A DNA stretch of 64,000 nucleotides, from the NCBI GenBank assembly GCA_003635315.1, contig PYJD01000040.1, forward strand, positions 129,276 to 193,275, given 5' to 3'. Of the stretch, positions 27,950 to 36,518 are shown in pieces. The translations under genes were made by a program, and so were the position numbers. Under the pieces are notes generated by a model. It worked only from the letters and a program-made list of their open reading frames with translations, was not told the DNA's origin and did no database searches. Each line of letters starts with the position of its first letter. The first letter of the stretch is position 1. Origin of the DNA: Candidatus Poribacteria bacterium (lineage in GTDB: Bacteria; Poribacteria; WGA-4E; WGA-3G).

Positions 27950-28285
27950 CAGTTTGCCTTAGGATGTAATTAATTAAATCTATTTTATCCGATTGTAAAT
28001 AAGAGAATCTATCATTCCTCTTATATGATTTATTCGCTTATTCAAATTGATTAATAATTTTGTTACACGGCAATTGTACCCATATTATTCAGTACTGATT
28101 TAATGCCAGTGAATATCTGAATTGAGTTTGTATAATACCTATGTTATACTAACAAAAACACAATATCCAAGTAATATAATCAACCTAAATTATGGGTTAT
28201 ATTATACCAAGTTTATAATTTGCTGTCAATCAATGAGACTACCTCAGAATTATAAATACTATAGAATGCATCTACAATTAAAGTG
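27950..28285. other. Divergent intergenic region
   Basis: About 335 bases between the minus-strand aminotransferase and the plus-strand permease genes. AT-rich, no ORF or RNA gene seen. It contains the plus-strand promoter listed separately; a minus-strand promoter is expected but no clear boxes were found. Confidence 0.5.
28122..28150 (+). promoter_or_regulatory. Promoter of the nucleoside-type permease operon
   Basis: TTGAGT, 17 bases, TATACT, giving a leader of about 125 bases before ATG 28286. Confidence 0.55.
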
Positions 28286-29347
28286 ATGTCAACGAACCAT
28301 TCTATTCAAATAAGACATCTCCTACATACTTTCTTACCCTCTGTAATTGCAATCATCGGATTTTTCGTCTTATGCGGTGTCACCCTAATCATTAGAGGAC
28401 AAAATCCATGGGAGTTCTATCAACTTATCCTTATCAGTGGTTTCTCAAGTATAGATGATATTGGTAGTATCTTATTTAATTCAACCCCCTTAATCTTTAC
28501 CGGACTTGCCGTCGCAATTGGTTATAAGGCTGGTTTATTCAATATTGGTTGTGAAGGACAACTCTATGTTGCTGGGTTTGCAGCTACTTGGATAGGAATA
28601 CATTTGGATTTACCATCATTTCTTATAATTCCGTTATGTCTAACAGCTGCAATTTTTTTCGGTGGAATATGGGGTGCAATTCCTGGAATCCTTAAGGCAA
28701 GATATGGAGCACATGAAGTAATTAATACGATCATGATGAACTTCATTGCATTTGCAATTATGAGTTATTTAGTTACCTCGGTCTATCAAGATCCCGGCCA
28801 AATGGAACCCCAGACTGCTGAAATACACGATTCTGCCAAACTACCAAAATTAGCAGGATTAATACCCATACTTCCTCAAAGCAATTATTTAAATGCCAGT
28901 TTTCTGATTTCTTGTGTTGTTGTATTCATGTCTTATATCTTATTAAAATACACACGTTGGGGATACGAACTTCGATTAGTCGGAAATTCATCTGATGTAG
29001 CAGCTTATGGAGGTATAAACCCTGGAACAGTTACAATTTGGGTAATGACGCTAAGTGGAGCAATAGCAGGTTTGGCTGGGGTTGCTGATGTCTTAGGATA
29101 TCACTACAGATTCGTCCATAGTTTCTCACCAGGATGGGGATTCACAGGAATTGCAGTTGCTTTAATGGGTAGAAATCATCCATTTGGTGTATTTGCTGCA
29201 GCAATATTGTTTGGTTTTCTCAGCAAAATTGCATTGGATGTCGAACTACTATTGGATATACCTCATGGTTTGTTTATCGCTGGTCAAGGTTTACTTATTT
29301 TAGGATTAGTCTGTATGGAAGGATACACAAAAATCAAAAATCAATGA
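28286..29347 (+). CDS. ABC transporter permease, nucleoside/BmpA-type (YufP-like)
   Basis: Inner-membrane permease of the BPD_transp_2 family. Visible: ILFNSTPLIFTGLAVAIGYKAGLFNIGCEGQLYVAGF, ARYGAHEVINTIMMNFIA, and GGINPGTVTIWVMTLSGAIAGLAGVADVLGYHYRF. The long loop carrying MEPQTAEIHDSAKLP is typical of the first permease of nucleoside (BmpA/YufNOPQ) importers. GTG 28283 is directly before ATG 28286; either could start. It overlaps the second permease by four bases. No ATPase or BmpA lipoprotein gene is adjacent. Confidence 0.87.
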   Translation: MSTNHSIQIRHLLHTFLPSVIAIIGFFVLCGVTLIIRGQNPWEFYQLILISGFSSIDDIGSILFNSTPLIFTGLAVAIGYKAGLFNIGCEGQLYVAGFAATWIGIHLDLPSFLIIPLCLTAAIFFGGIWGAIPGILKARYGAHEVINTIMMNFIAFAIMSYLVTSVYQDPGQMEPQTAEIHDSAKLPKLAGLIPILPQSNYLNASFLISCVVVFMSYILLKYTRWGYELRLVGNSSDVAAYGGINPGTVTIWVMTLSGAIAGLAGVADVLGYHYRFVHSFSPGWGFTGIAVALMGRNHPFGVFAAAILFGFLSKIALDVELLLDIPHGLFIAGQGLLILGLVCMEGYTKIKNQ

Positions 29348-30186
29348 TTTTACAGTTTATTCCAAGTACTCTAAGAATGACTACCCCTTTAGGATTTGCC
29401 GCATTAGGTGGTATATACTCCGAACGCTCAGGTATCATAAATATCGCTTTAGAAGGGATGATGCTAATAGGGGCATACGGATATGTAATAGGTGCGCAAA
29501 TATCTGGTTCGGAATGGATTGGACTACTATTCGGTATTAGTCTTGGTATAATCTTAGCGTTAATACACGCTGTAGCAACTATTACTTTTCATGCAGAACA
29601 CATTGTTTCTGGATTAGCAATCAACATATTCGCATTAGGAGTCACGGAATATCTCATACCCACTACTGAACGTGTACCTGGTTTACCAGAGTTAAAACTA
29701 CCGCTACTCGGCGTATATAGTATTTTAGTTTTTTTATTACCATTAATAATGATTTTAAGTCATTTATTTCTGTATAAAACTCCATGGGGATTACGTTTGC
29801 GTGCCGCAGGTGAATCGACTGAAGCATTAAAAACCCTCAGTTTAAATCGGGCAAGTTGGCAGTATTTCGCAGTAATTATAAGTGGTGTTTTGGCATCACT
29901 TGGTGGTTGTTTTCTTTCCTCAAATGTACACATTTTCACAAAGGGAATTACAGCAGGAAGAGGTTATGTCGCATTAGCAGCTGTAATATTTGGTAATTGG
30001 CGTCCACTCAACGGTGTAGCAGCATGTCTTCTATTCGGTTTTGCTGCCACCTTAGGATTAGAAAATCGATGGGGAATTCCAGATCAATTATTAAAGTCTA
30101 TTCCACATATATTGACAATGGTTGTTCTGGCAGGATTGGTGGGAACATCAAAACCCCCGATAGCTTTAGGTAAAATTAATACCTAA
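29344..30186 (+). CDS. ABC transporter permease, nucleoside/BmpA-type (YufQ-like)
   Basis: Second permease of the same importer, 280 residues with about eight membrane segments. Visible: STLRMTTPLGFAALGGIYSERSGIINIALEGMMLIGAYG, HAEHIVSGLAINIFALGVTEYL, GLRLRAAGESTEALKTLSLN (the ATPase-contact loop), and GRGYVALAAVIFGNWRPLNG. The 4-base overlap with the first permease shows an operon. A riboswitch or ATPase was looked for and not seen. Confidence 0.88.
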   Translation: MILQFIPSTLRMTTPLGFAALGGIYSERSGIINIALEGMMLIGAYGYVIGAQISGSEWIGLLFGISLGIILALIHAVATITFHAEHIVSGLAINIFALGVTEYLIPTTERVPGLPELKLPLLGVYSILVFLLPLIMILSHLFLYKTPWGLRLRAAGESTEALKTLSLNRASWQYFAVIISGVLASLGGCFLSSNVHIFTKGITAGRGYVALAAVIFGNWRPLNGVAACLLFGFAATLGLENRWGIPDQLLKSIPHILTMVVLAGLVGTSKPPIALGKINT

Positions 30187-30322
30187 TATCTATAAAATAG
30201 TTTAATTTGGACAGTTTTAAGCTTTATGAATCCAAAAGTAGAAAAGAGGTTACCTTTTTAGTTTCACAGATTTTTTTAAAATGGCGACAAACAGAACTGG
30301 TATATTTTCCGCTTAGACATTT

Positions 30323-30351
30323 TTGACAGTCGCTTTCCTGTATGATATACT
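30323..30351 (+). promoter_or_regulatory. Strong promoter of the toxin locus
   Basis: Consensus TTGACA, 17 bases, TATACT. Predicted start near 30358, about 47 bases upstream of the HigB-family ORF. Confidence 0.75.
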
Positions 30352-30404
30352 AATTTAGGTGAACAACCTGACATTACTGACTAAAAGGTGGATCTTGTTT
30401 ATAA

Positions 30405-30683
30405 ATGGAGATAATCGGTGTCGAAAAACTGGACGAATTTGCACAGACACATCCAAATACTAGATCCGCATTTAACCGATGGTTTAGTTTAATAGATGAA
30501 GGAACCTTCAAAACAATTGTTGAATTGCGAGAGACATTTCCTCACGCTGATCCAGTACCAGCACGTTCAGGAAAGCTATCACAAACAGAAGGAAGAACAA
30601 CCTTGACAGTTTTCAACATTGGTGGCAACAAAGCACGTCTCACTGCGTTCATTCAATATAGACAACAAATAGTCACTATCTGA
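30405..30683 (+). CDS. HigB-family mRNA-interferase-like toxin, C-terminus cut by TGA
   Basis: Small protein of the HigB_toxin type (RelE-like fold, mRNA interferase in type II toxin-antitoxin systems). Matches to the family as remembered: an N-terminal IIGVEKLDEFAQTHPNTRSAFNRWF, then FKTIVELRETFPHADPV, then TVFNIGGNKARLTAFIQY. Family members continue with a conserved R.V.THAEYDK tail. Here the frame stops at TGA 30681-30683, exactly where the conserved Arg is expected, and the tail follows in frame. CGA to TGA would explain it. It may be inactive, or the tail may be made by readthrough. AAGGTGG lies upstream at a long spacing. Next gene: HigA-like fusion. Confidence 0.75.
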   Translation: MEIIGVEKLDEFAQTHPNTRSAFNRWFSLIDEGTFKTIVELRETFPHADPVPARSGKLSQTEGRTTLTVFNIGGNKARLTAFIQYRQQIVTI

Positions 30684-30731
30684 CGGGTGGAAACGCACGC
30701 TGAATATAGCAAAAGGAACTTGAGGAGGTAA
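30684..30731 (+). pseudogene. In-frame remainder of the HigB C-terminus after the TGA
   Basis: Directly after the TGA the same frame reads RVETHAEYSKRNLRR and then TAA. THAEY is the conserved C-terminal signature of HigB-family toxins. Frame and spacing to NIGGNKARL are exactly as in intact homologues, with one codon (the TGA) in place of an amino acid. This tail overlaps the Shine-Dalgarno (GAGGAGG) of the next gene. Confidence 0.65.
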
Positions 30732-30734
30732 ATT

Positions 30735-32249
30735 ATGTTAACCGGGACACAATCTACATATCATACACCGTCAATACCAAGTCCTTTACCATTGAACCCC
30801 ATCCTACTTGATGAAACATTGAACAACCTTCAATCATTCAAGTCCTTTGAACCTATACACATTCAAACCCAAATTCGATTATCGGCACATAACGTACCCA
30901 TGACCTACCCTGAGAGCGCGTACCAATGGGTGACAGAAGTATTAGATGGATTAATTGATTTCGGTAAAAGACACGGACATTACGGTGTTATCAAGTTAAC
31001 GAAAGACGAGTATCAGTGGCTGGACGATATACTTGAAGAGTTAATCTGTTCCGTTGGTGAAAATGAAAACCACCCCTTAGCACCATTGATGGATTTTATT
31101 ATTCGGATCATTGCCAACTATGAACAGACTTATGTTCCAAAACTGACCGAACGGTTTCCAGAGTTAACAGAGGAAGGAACAACAGAAGCTGCAAGTGAAA
31201 ACAAGCAAAGTTCCGCGAATACGTCTAAACCGGGCGATAAGGAACTTGCATCGCGTGCCTTTTTTTCTATTGGTTCCCTACTTTATCATGGGAAGCGGAC
31301 AGAAAAAGCCATTTCTGCCTATGACACGGCAATTGTATTAAAACCCGATTTTTGGGAAGCCTCCTACAATTGTGGAATAGCACGGTACGATTTCAGACAA
31401 TATGCCGAGGCAATGCTCAACTTTAACAAAGCAATAGAATTCAACTACAACTTTGCTGCTGCGTATCACAATCGAGGAATTCTGAAATCTGAATTGCAAG
31501 ACTATGAAGCGGCAATTGCCGATTTTAATGAAGCGATATTATTAAAACCTGATCATGTTGAAGCCTACAACAACCGAGGTATAGCGAAGTCTAAACTTGA
31601 CCAATGTGAATCTGCGATTAACGATTTCGCTAAAGCGTTCGAGTTGAATCCAAACCAGGCTGATATCTACTATAACAGTGGATATGTAAGTTACCAACGA
31701 AAGAACTTCCAAGATGCGATTAACAACCTTAACAGAACAATTGAAATGGATTCAAGTAATTTTGCAGCATACTACTACAGAGGATCTGCAAAACTACTAC
31801 TTGATAACGCTCAAGGTGCAATTGACGATTTTGATAAATCAATCAAAATGAAACCGGAAATCGCTGAAACCTACTATTGTAGGGGAGTGGCTAAAAAGCA
31901 GCTTGGCAGTTCCCAAGCTGCGATTGACGATTTTGATAAAGCAATCGCGTTGAGGTTCAATTCCGCTGAAGTTTATCTTAATCGTGCTGATGCTAAGGGA
32001 AACTCTGGGCAATATGATGATGCTTTAATTGACTATGCTGAAGCAATTCATATAAAATCTGATTATGCAGAAGCTTATGCTAACCTTGGGATGGCAAAAG
32101 TTCGATTGGATCGTATTGATGAAGCAAAATCGGATTTACAGACTGCGTTGGAATTAGCAGAACAGCAGGGAAATAATGACCTTAAAGCCTTTGTTGAAAG
32201 ACATATACAAGAACTTAAAAACCCAACATCACAAACTGATGAAACATAA
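30735..32249 (+). CDS. HigA-like antitoxin domain fused to about nine TPR repeats
   Basis: Residues about 60-135 (YQWVTEVLDGLIDFG, LTKDEYQWLDDILEELI, ENHPLAPLMDFIIRIIANYEQ) resemble the helical N-terminal region of HigA-type antitoxins that follow HigB-family toxins, but no helix-turn-helix follows. Instead a Ser/Thr/Glu-rich linker leads into about nine TPR units from residue 165 (AAYHNRGILKSELQDYEAAIADFNEAILLKP and relatives). SD GAGGAGG sits six bases before ATG 30735, inside the toxin tail. No signal peptide, so it is cytoplasmic. The HigA match is by eye and should be treated as an inference. Confidence 0.7.
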   Translation: MLTGTQSTYHTPSIPSPLPLNPILLDETLNNLQSFKSFEPIHIQTQIRLSAHNVPMTYPESAYQWVTEVLDGLIDFGKRHGHYGVIKLTKDEYQWLDDILEELICSVGENENHPLAPLMDFIIRIIANYEQTYVPKLTERFPELTEEGTTEAASENKQSSANTSKPGDKELASRAFFSIGSLLYHGKRTEKAISAYDTAIVLKPDFWEASYNCGIARYDFRQYAEAMLNFNKAIEFNYNFAAAYHNRGILKSELQDYEAAIADFNEAILLKPDHVEAYNNRGIAKSKLDQCESAINDFAKAFELNPNQADIYYNSGYVSYQRKNFQDAINNLNRTIEMDSSNFAAYYYRGSAKLLLDNAQGAIDDFDKSIKMKPEIAETYYCRGVAKKQLGSSQAAIDDFDKAIALRFNSAEVYLNRADAKGNSGQYDDALIDYAEAIHIKSDYAEAYANLGMAKVRLDRIDEAKSDLQTALELAEQQGNNDLKAFVERHIQELKNPTSQTDET

Positions 32250-32307
32250 CCAACATAGGTAAAATTATATAATGTCAACATTCAGATTCTCTTACATAAG
32301 CTTTTGT

Positions 32308-32544
32308 TCATGTATATCGTGTCGAGTATTCCCCAATTGTCAGACAATTCCAAAATACTAAGAATATATGCATAAGACGAATGTTCAATCGACTGCTATC
32401 GTAACAGAATTGCCCACCACGTTTCATTAGTTCACTGTCTGGTATTGGACAACCTATCTGCTGAATCCCCTCAAGAACGAATAGTTTAATATGAAGAATA
32501 GCGGATATGGTATCAAAAGACACACTAAATCTGTGACATATCAA
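32308..32544 (-). pseudogene. Possible decayed fragment of an amidinotransferase/DDAH-like gene
   Basis: The minus-strand frame contains EGIQQIGCPIPDSELMKRGGQF, which recalls the C-terminal PDSELMK.GGGQFHC segment of the guanidino-group (amidinotransferase/DDAH) family. The following residues no longer fit and the rest of the protein is missing. It lies in a 420-base gap without other genes. A weak call; it may be a chance ORF. Confidence 0.25.
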
Positions 32545-32614
32545 TATTCACAACTGTAATATATTCTACTCGAAGAATCTAAAACCAAATACCCTTAATC
32601 CAGATGTAATACGA

Positions 32615-32643
32615 TTGCATGCTGTGTTTAGGTATGATAGAAT
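32615..32643 (+). promoter_or_regulatory. Promoter of glnE
   Basis: TTGCAT, 17 bases, TAGAAT, about 29 bases upstream of the start codon. Confidence 0.5.
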
Positions 32644-32671
32644 AATGAATTATAGTTACCTATAGAGAGTA

Positions 32672-35600
32672 ATGATGAATTACGAAGAACTCCCTTTTCC
32701 CCAACATATATTAGATGAAATTCGTCATATTCTATCCGATACTTCCAATAGAAATGGAAATATGGATAGAGAATCTATACTCCGCAGTTTACATGAACTC
32801 GCTACTGAAGACTTAGAAACCCAAATCTGTTTTGCTGATATAGTAACCAAAATATTAGCTACCTCACTTGACTCCCCATATCCGGAAGCAGCATTAAATC
32901 GATTATCTCGTTTTCTTGTCGTTACCTTTAACCGTAGATGGATCTATCAACTTTTACGTGATGCTCCTTTTCTGATTGAACATGTGATAATCTGTTTTGG
33001 TAGTTCAACCTATTTGTCAGAACTTCTGATTCGTTACCCCATCTATTTTTATGACATAATTGATGCTAATGTGATGAACAAACAGAAGTCGAAAGAAGGT
33101 ATGTATCAAGAACTTAACGCATTACTGAGTAGGTACCGGGATCTTGATCAGCAACTGACAATTATTCGAAGGTATAAACGTAGGGAGAGTCTTCGTATAG
33201 CTCTAAGAGATATCCTGCAGGTTGATAGTGTTGAAACAACCACTTTAGAAATGAGTAATTTAGCAGAAGCTACACTTCAACTCTGTTATGAAATTGGTTC
33301 TGGACAAGTAATGATTCCCAAATTAGGAACACCTCAAAATGAAGACGGAACTGAACCATGCCGTTTTGCAGTTATAGGGATGGGAAAATTCGGTGGATTT
33401 GAGCTAAACTTTAGTTCCGACATTGACCTAATATTTGTATACTCGGATGAAGGAAAAACAGATAAAGGAATTGATAATGGCGAATACTATTCAAGACTCT
33501 GTGAGTTTATTATCAAAGCAATGAGCGAGGTGACTTCAGAAGGATATGTATTCCGGGTTGATATACGATTACGTCCAGAAAGTAGTGCCGGTGTGATCAT
33601 TCGTTCTATAGAAAGCTATGAGAGTTATTATGAAGGATGGGGAGATTTATGGGAGAGACAAGCACTTATAAAAGCAAGACCGGTTGCAGGAGACATTGCT
33701 TTTGGAGATGAATTCGTCCGAATGATTCATCCATTTGTCTATCAACGTTATTTAGACGGTGTTTCACTTAACGAAATCAAAGCAGACATTAGGAATACAA
33801 AGGCACGGATTGAAGAACGACTTATTAGTGAAAAAACAGATATTGACCGACATGTTAAACTCGGACCTGGTACTATAAGAGATATTGAGTTCACAGTACA
33901 GTGTCTACAGATGATACATGGAGGTAAGAGAAAGTCATTATGTTCTCAGAATACTTTGGTAACACTAACAGAATTGAAGAATGCACAATTGCTGAAAGAT
34001 GAGGATGCTCAAATACTCATTGATGCCTACAGATTCTTTCGAAGAGTTGAAAATGCAATCCAAATTGAATCTGACCAACAAAGATATTCAATACCATCTA
34101 AGAAAGAAGAAGAGATACAACTGGCAATAATGCTTAATTATAAGGATGCTGCTTTGGATACTTTTCAAACTGATTACAATACCCATAGAGCAGGTGTACG
34201 CAGTGTATTTGAAAAGGTAATGGATATACATGAACCTGACCAATTGGATTTAGCGGTGTTACTCAATCAAGATGATACCACAGAAATTCAGGAACAATTA
34301 GGTAAGTTTGGTTTTGAAAATCCGAGGAATGCTCATCGTTTATTAGGGCAACTTGCTAATGGGGGCGAAGGTCAACAGTTTTCACCATCTGTCAGAAGGA
34401 CTTTCTTTCAATTCGCTCCAATTCTTCTAAAGTCATTGAGTGAATCTCCAGATCCAGACATGGCACTCCGGTATTTTGAAGCATTTGCTGCCAAAGTGGG
34501 GGCACGAAGTAGTTATTATAATCTGTTTATGGATATGCCTGACGTGTTAGGAGCTTTGACCTGTGTCTGTGGTACAAGTCTATTTTTGGCTGATTTATTA
34601 ATTACACATCCGGAACTATTTGATTTACTAACGAATCCAAGATTCATTGAAAGTGCAAAGTCATTACATGAAAAACAGGAAGAGGTACGACAATTAATTG
34701 AGGATACCCCTTCTTCCCAAACCCTGAAAGCAATTAGACGGTATAAGAATGATGAAATTTGGAGGATTGCTTTACGCCACATACTTGGAAATGCAGACCT
34801 ACCAACGACAACATCCGAACTCTCTGACTTAGCTGAAGCAATATTGCAAGCCTTATATCCCTTAATTGATGATCGTATACGTAGAGAACACGGAGATCCA
34901 AAATCCCAAGATGGTTCTGATACTTCATTTGCTATAATAGGAATGGGTAAGCTTGGAGGACGAGAATTGAATTTCAGTTCGGATTTAGATGTGATGCTTG
35001 TATATTCTGAAGATGGGAAAACTACAAATGGTATGTCAAATTCAGAGTATTACTCCATGCTTGGTTTAGAAATGGTTAAACAACTTGGAGGAGATCATGG
35101 GATGAGTATTTATGAATTGGATCTTAGACTTCGTCCGTATGGTACAGGCGGTGCAATAGCTTTACCATTGTCAGGTTATCAGAATTACTATTTACAATCC
35201 GGAGAAATTTGGGAACGTCAAGCCTTAACTCGTGCTCGGGTAGTCGCAGGAGATATAATGGACTTAGGCGAAAAATTCATGGACATTGCACAGACTTTTT
35301 GTTTCCAAGAATCACTCTCAACAGAAGGTGTCGCAGAAATTGTTCATACCCGTCAACGTAAGGAAGTACAAGCTACACGTACTACAAGAACACGACGAAG
35401 ACGAAGTGGAAAAACACAAAGACCTTCTACGAATGTAAAATCTGGATACGGAGGACTTGTTGATATTGAATTCGCTGTTCAGACCCTACAACTCATTCAC
35501 GGTAAAGATGAAACTTCTATACGTGTTCCGAATACACTACTTACCATTGAAAGATTAAATGGAATAGGAGTATTATCAACGACACAAACTACAGATTTAT

Positions 35601-35827
35601 CGGAGGCATATAAATACCTAAGACGGGTGGAAAATGCACTACGGATTGTCCATGATCGCGCATTAGACGCATTACCGACAAATCGGGCAGAATTGACACA
35701 ATTAGCACGGAGACTCGGTTATACTGAGACAGAAAATACACCTATTGTTGAAGCATTCCTCCAAGATTATGGTAAGTGGACAGAAAAAACTCGTGCACTC
35801 TTCAATGAAATACTTGTTTCACAATAA
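32672..35827 (+). CDS. glnE: GlnE, glutamine synthetase adenylyltransferase/deadenylase
   Basis: Large bifunctional regulator that adds AMP to and removes it from glutamine synthetase in response to PII. Two nucleotidyltransferase halves are visible: GMGKFGGFELNFSSDIDLIFVYS (about residue 235) and GMGKLGGRELNFSSDLDVMLVYS (about residue 755). Each is followed by LRLRP and WERQALxKARPVAGD-type motifs and a GlnD-PII-uridylyltransferase-like helical domain. Length of 1051 is at the long end for the family; an Arg/Thr-rich insert (TRTTRTRRRRSGKT) lies between the second catalytic domain and GYGGLVDIEFAVQTLQL. Tandem ATGs at 32672 and 32675. Confidence 0.95.
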   Translation: MMNYEELPFPQHILDEIRHILSDTSNRNGNMDRESILRSLHELATEDLETQICFADIVTKILATSLDSPYPEAALNRLSRFLVVTFNRRWIYQLLRDAPFLIEHVIICFGSSTYLSELLIRYPIYFYDIIDANVMNKQKSKEGMYQELNALLSRYRDLDQQLTIIRRYKRRESLRIALRDILQVDSVETTTLEMSNLAEATLQLCYEIGSGQVMIPKLGTPQNEDGTEPCRFAVIGMGKFGGFELNFSSDIDLIFVYSDEGKTDKGIDNGEYYSRLCEFIIKAMSEVTSEGYVFRVDIRLRPESSAGVIIRSIESYESYYEGWGDLWERQALIKARPVAGDIAFGDEFVRMIHPFVYQRYLDGVSLNEIKADIRNTKARIEERLISEKTDIDRHVKLGPGTIRDIEFTVQCLQMIHGGKRKSLCSQNTLVTLTELKNAQLLKDEDAQILIDAYRFFRRVENAIQIESDQQRYSIPSKKEEEIQLAIMLNYKDAALDTFQTDYNTHRAGVRSVFEKVMDIHEPDQLDLAVLLNQDDTTEIQEQLGKFGFENPRNAHRLLGQLANGGEGQQFSPSVRRTFFQFAPILLKSLSESPDPDMALRYFEAFAAKVGARSSYYNLFMDMPDVLGALTCVCGTSLFLADLLITHPELFDLLTNPRFIESAKSLHEKQEEVRQLIEDTPSSQTLKAIRRYKNDEIWRIALRHILGNADLPTTTSELSDLAEAILQALYPLIDDRIRREHGDPKSQDGSDTSFAIIGMGKLGGRELNFSSDLDVMLVYSEDGKTTNGMSNSEYYSMLGLEMVKQLGGDHGMSIYELDLRLRPYGTGGAIALPLSGYQNYYLQSGEIWERQALTRARVVAGDIMDLGEKFMDIAQTFCFQESLSTEGVAEIVHTRQRKEVQATRTTRTRRRRSGKTQRPSTNVKSGYGGLVDIEFAVQTLQLIHGKDETSIRVPNTLLTIERLNGIGVLSTTQTTDLSEAYKYLRRVENALRIVHDRALDALPTNRAELTQLARRLGYTETENTPIVEAFLQDYGKWTEKTRALFNEILVSQ

Positions 35828-35860
35828 TTTAGTTCAAACCAGTAGGTATTCAGACCAATC

Positions 35861-35888
35861 TATCTGTTAGGAGTAAAAAAAACAGATA
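35861..35888. terminator. Possible bidirectional terminator hairpin
   Basis: TATCTGTT / AACAGATA, 8-bp stem with an A-rich 12-base loop, between the convergent glnE and thiE-like genes. AT-rich and without a clean T-run. Confidence 0.35.
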
Positions 35889-35899
35889 AATCTTTGCAA

Positions 35900-36514
35900 T
35901 TATTCTAATACACCCAGATATTCTGACGCACGATCAGCACTTAATGTGGGTGACATTATCCCCGACATGACTGCAACTCCTGCAGCACCGATTCCCATAC
36001 ATTCTTTCACATTGATTGGTGTAATACCACCAAGAGCATAGACTGGTAACGCCACCTGTCTCACTAAAGTACCAAGGTTATCAATCCCAACAGCCCTTGA
36101 TTGAGGTTTGTTTTTGACTGAATAGATTGGACTATATGTGAGAAAATTTGCTCCTTCTAATTCCCGTTTTTTGGCTGTATCTATACCATGTATTGAACAA
36201 CCGATTTGCAACTCGGCGTTGAAAGGGTTCATTAATTCATCTACTGATGAGTCTATATCTGGTAGATGCACCCCTACCGCTCCGATATCTATAGCAACCT
36301 GTATATTCGTATTGATGTAAAGGCTTACATTGTTAGATCTACACAACTCCGATATAGGAGAAGCCAACTTATACAAAGCCTTACTATCTAAGTCTTTTTC
36401 GCGTACTTGTATTGCTTTCACTCCTGACTGAATTATGTCAGATACTACGGTGAGTAAAGGTGTTGGATGGCATAGATGTCTATTTGTAATAACATATAAA
36501 TTGAAATCTATCAT
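35900..36514 (-). CDS. thiE: ThiE/TenI-family thiamine-phosphate synthase-like protein
   Basis: TIM-barrel protein of thiamine synthesis or salvage. Visible: LYVITNRHLC, VKAIQVREKDL, AIDIGAVGVHLPD, IGCSIHGIDTAKKRELEGANFLTYSPIYSVKNKP, and VYALGGITPINVKECMGIGAAGVAVMSGI. Some ThiE positions differ: the usual IND after the fourth strand reads INT, and YGPIFPT reads YSPIYSV. TenI-type thiazole tautomerase is therefore a real alternative. It ends four bases before rsmB's last codons on the same strand, so the two are likely co-transcribed. Confidence 0.82.
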   Translation of the reverse strand: MIDFNLYVITNRHLCHPTPLLTVVSDIIQSGVKAIQVREKDLDSKALYKLASPISELCRSNNVSLYINTNIQVAIDIGAVGVHLPDIDSSVDELMNPFNAELQIGCSIHGIDTAKKRELEGANFLTYSPIYSVKNKPQSRAVGIDNLGTLVRQVALPVYALGGITPINVKECMGIGAAGVAVMSGIMSPTLSADRASEYLGVLE

Positions 36515-36518
36515 TGTT

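Noticed and set aside
30681-30683. TGA as a sense codon (alternative genetic code)
   Set aside because: murC and several other genes in the window end with TGA at the expected family length, and no other conserved gene has an internal TGA, so a changed code does not fit.
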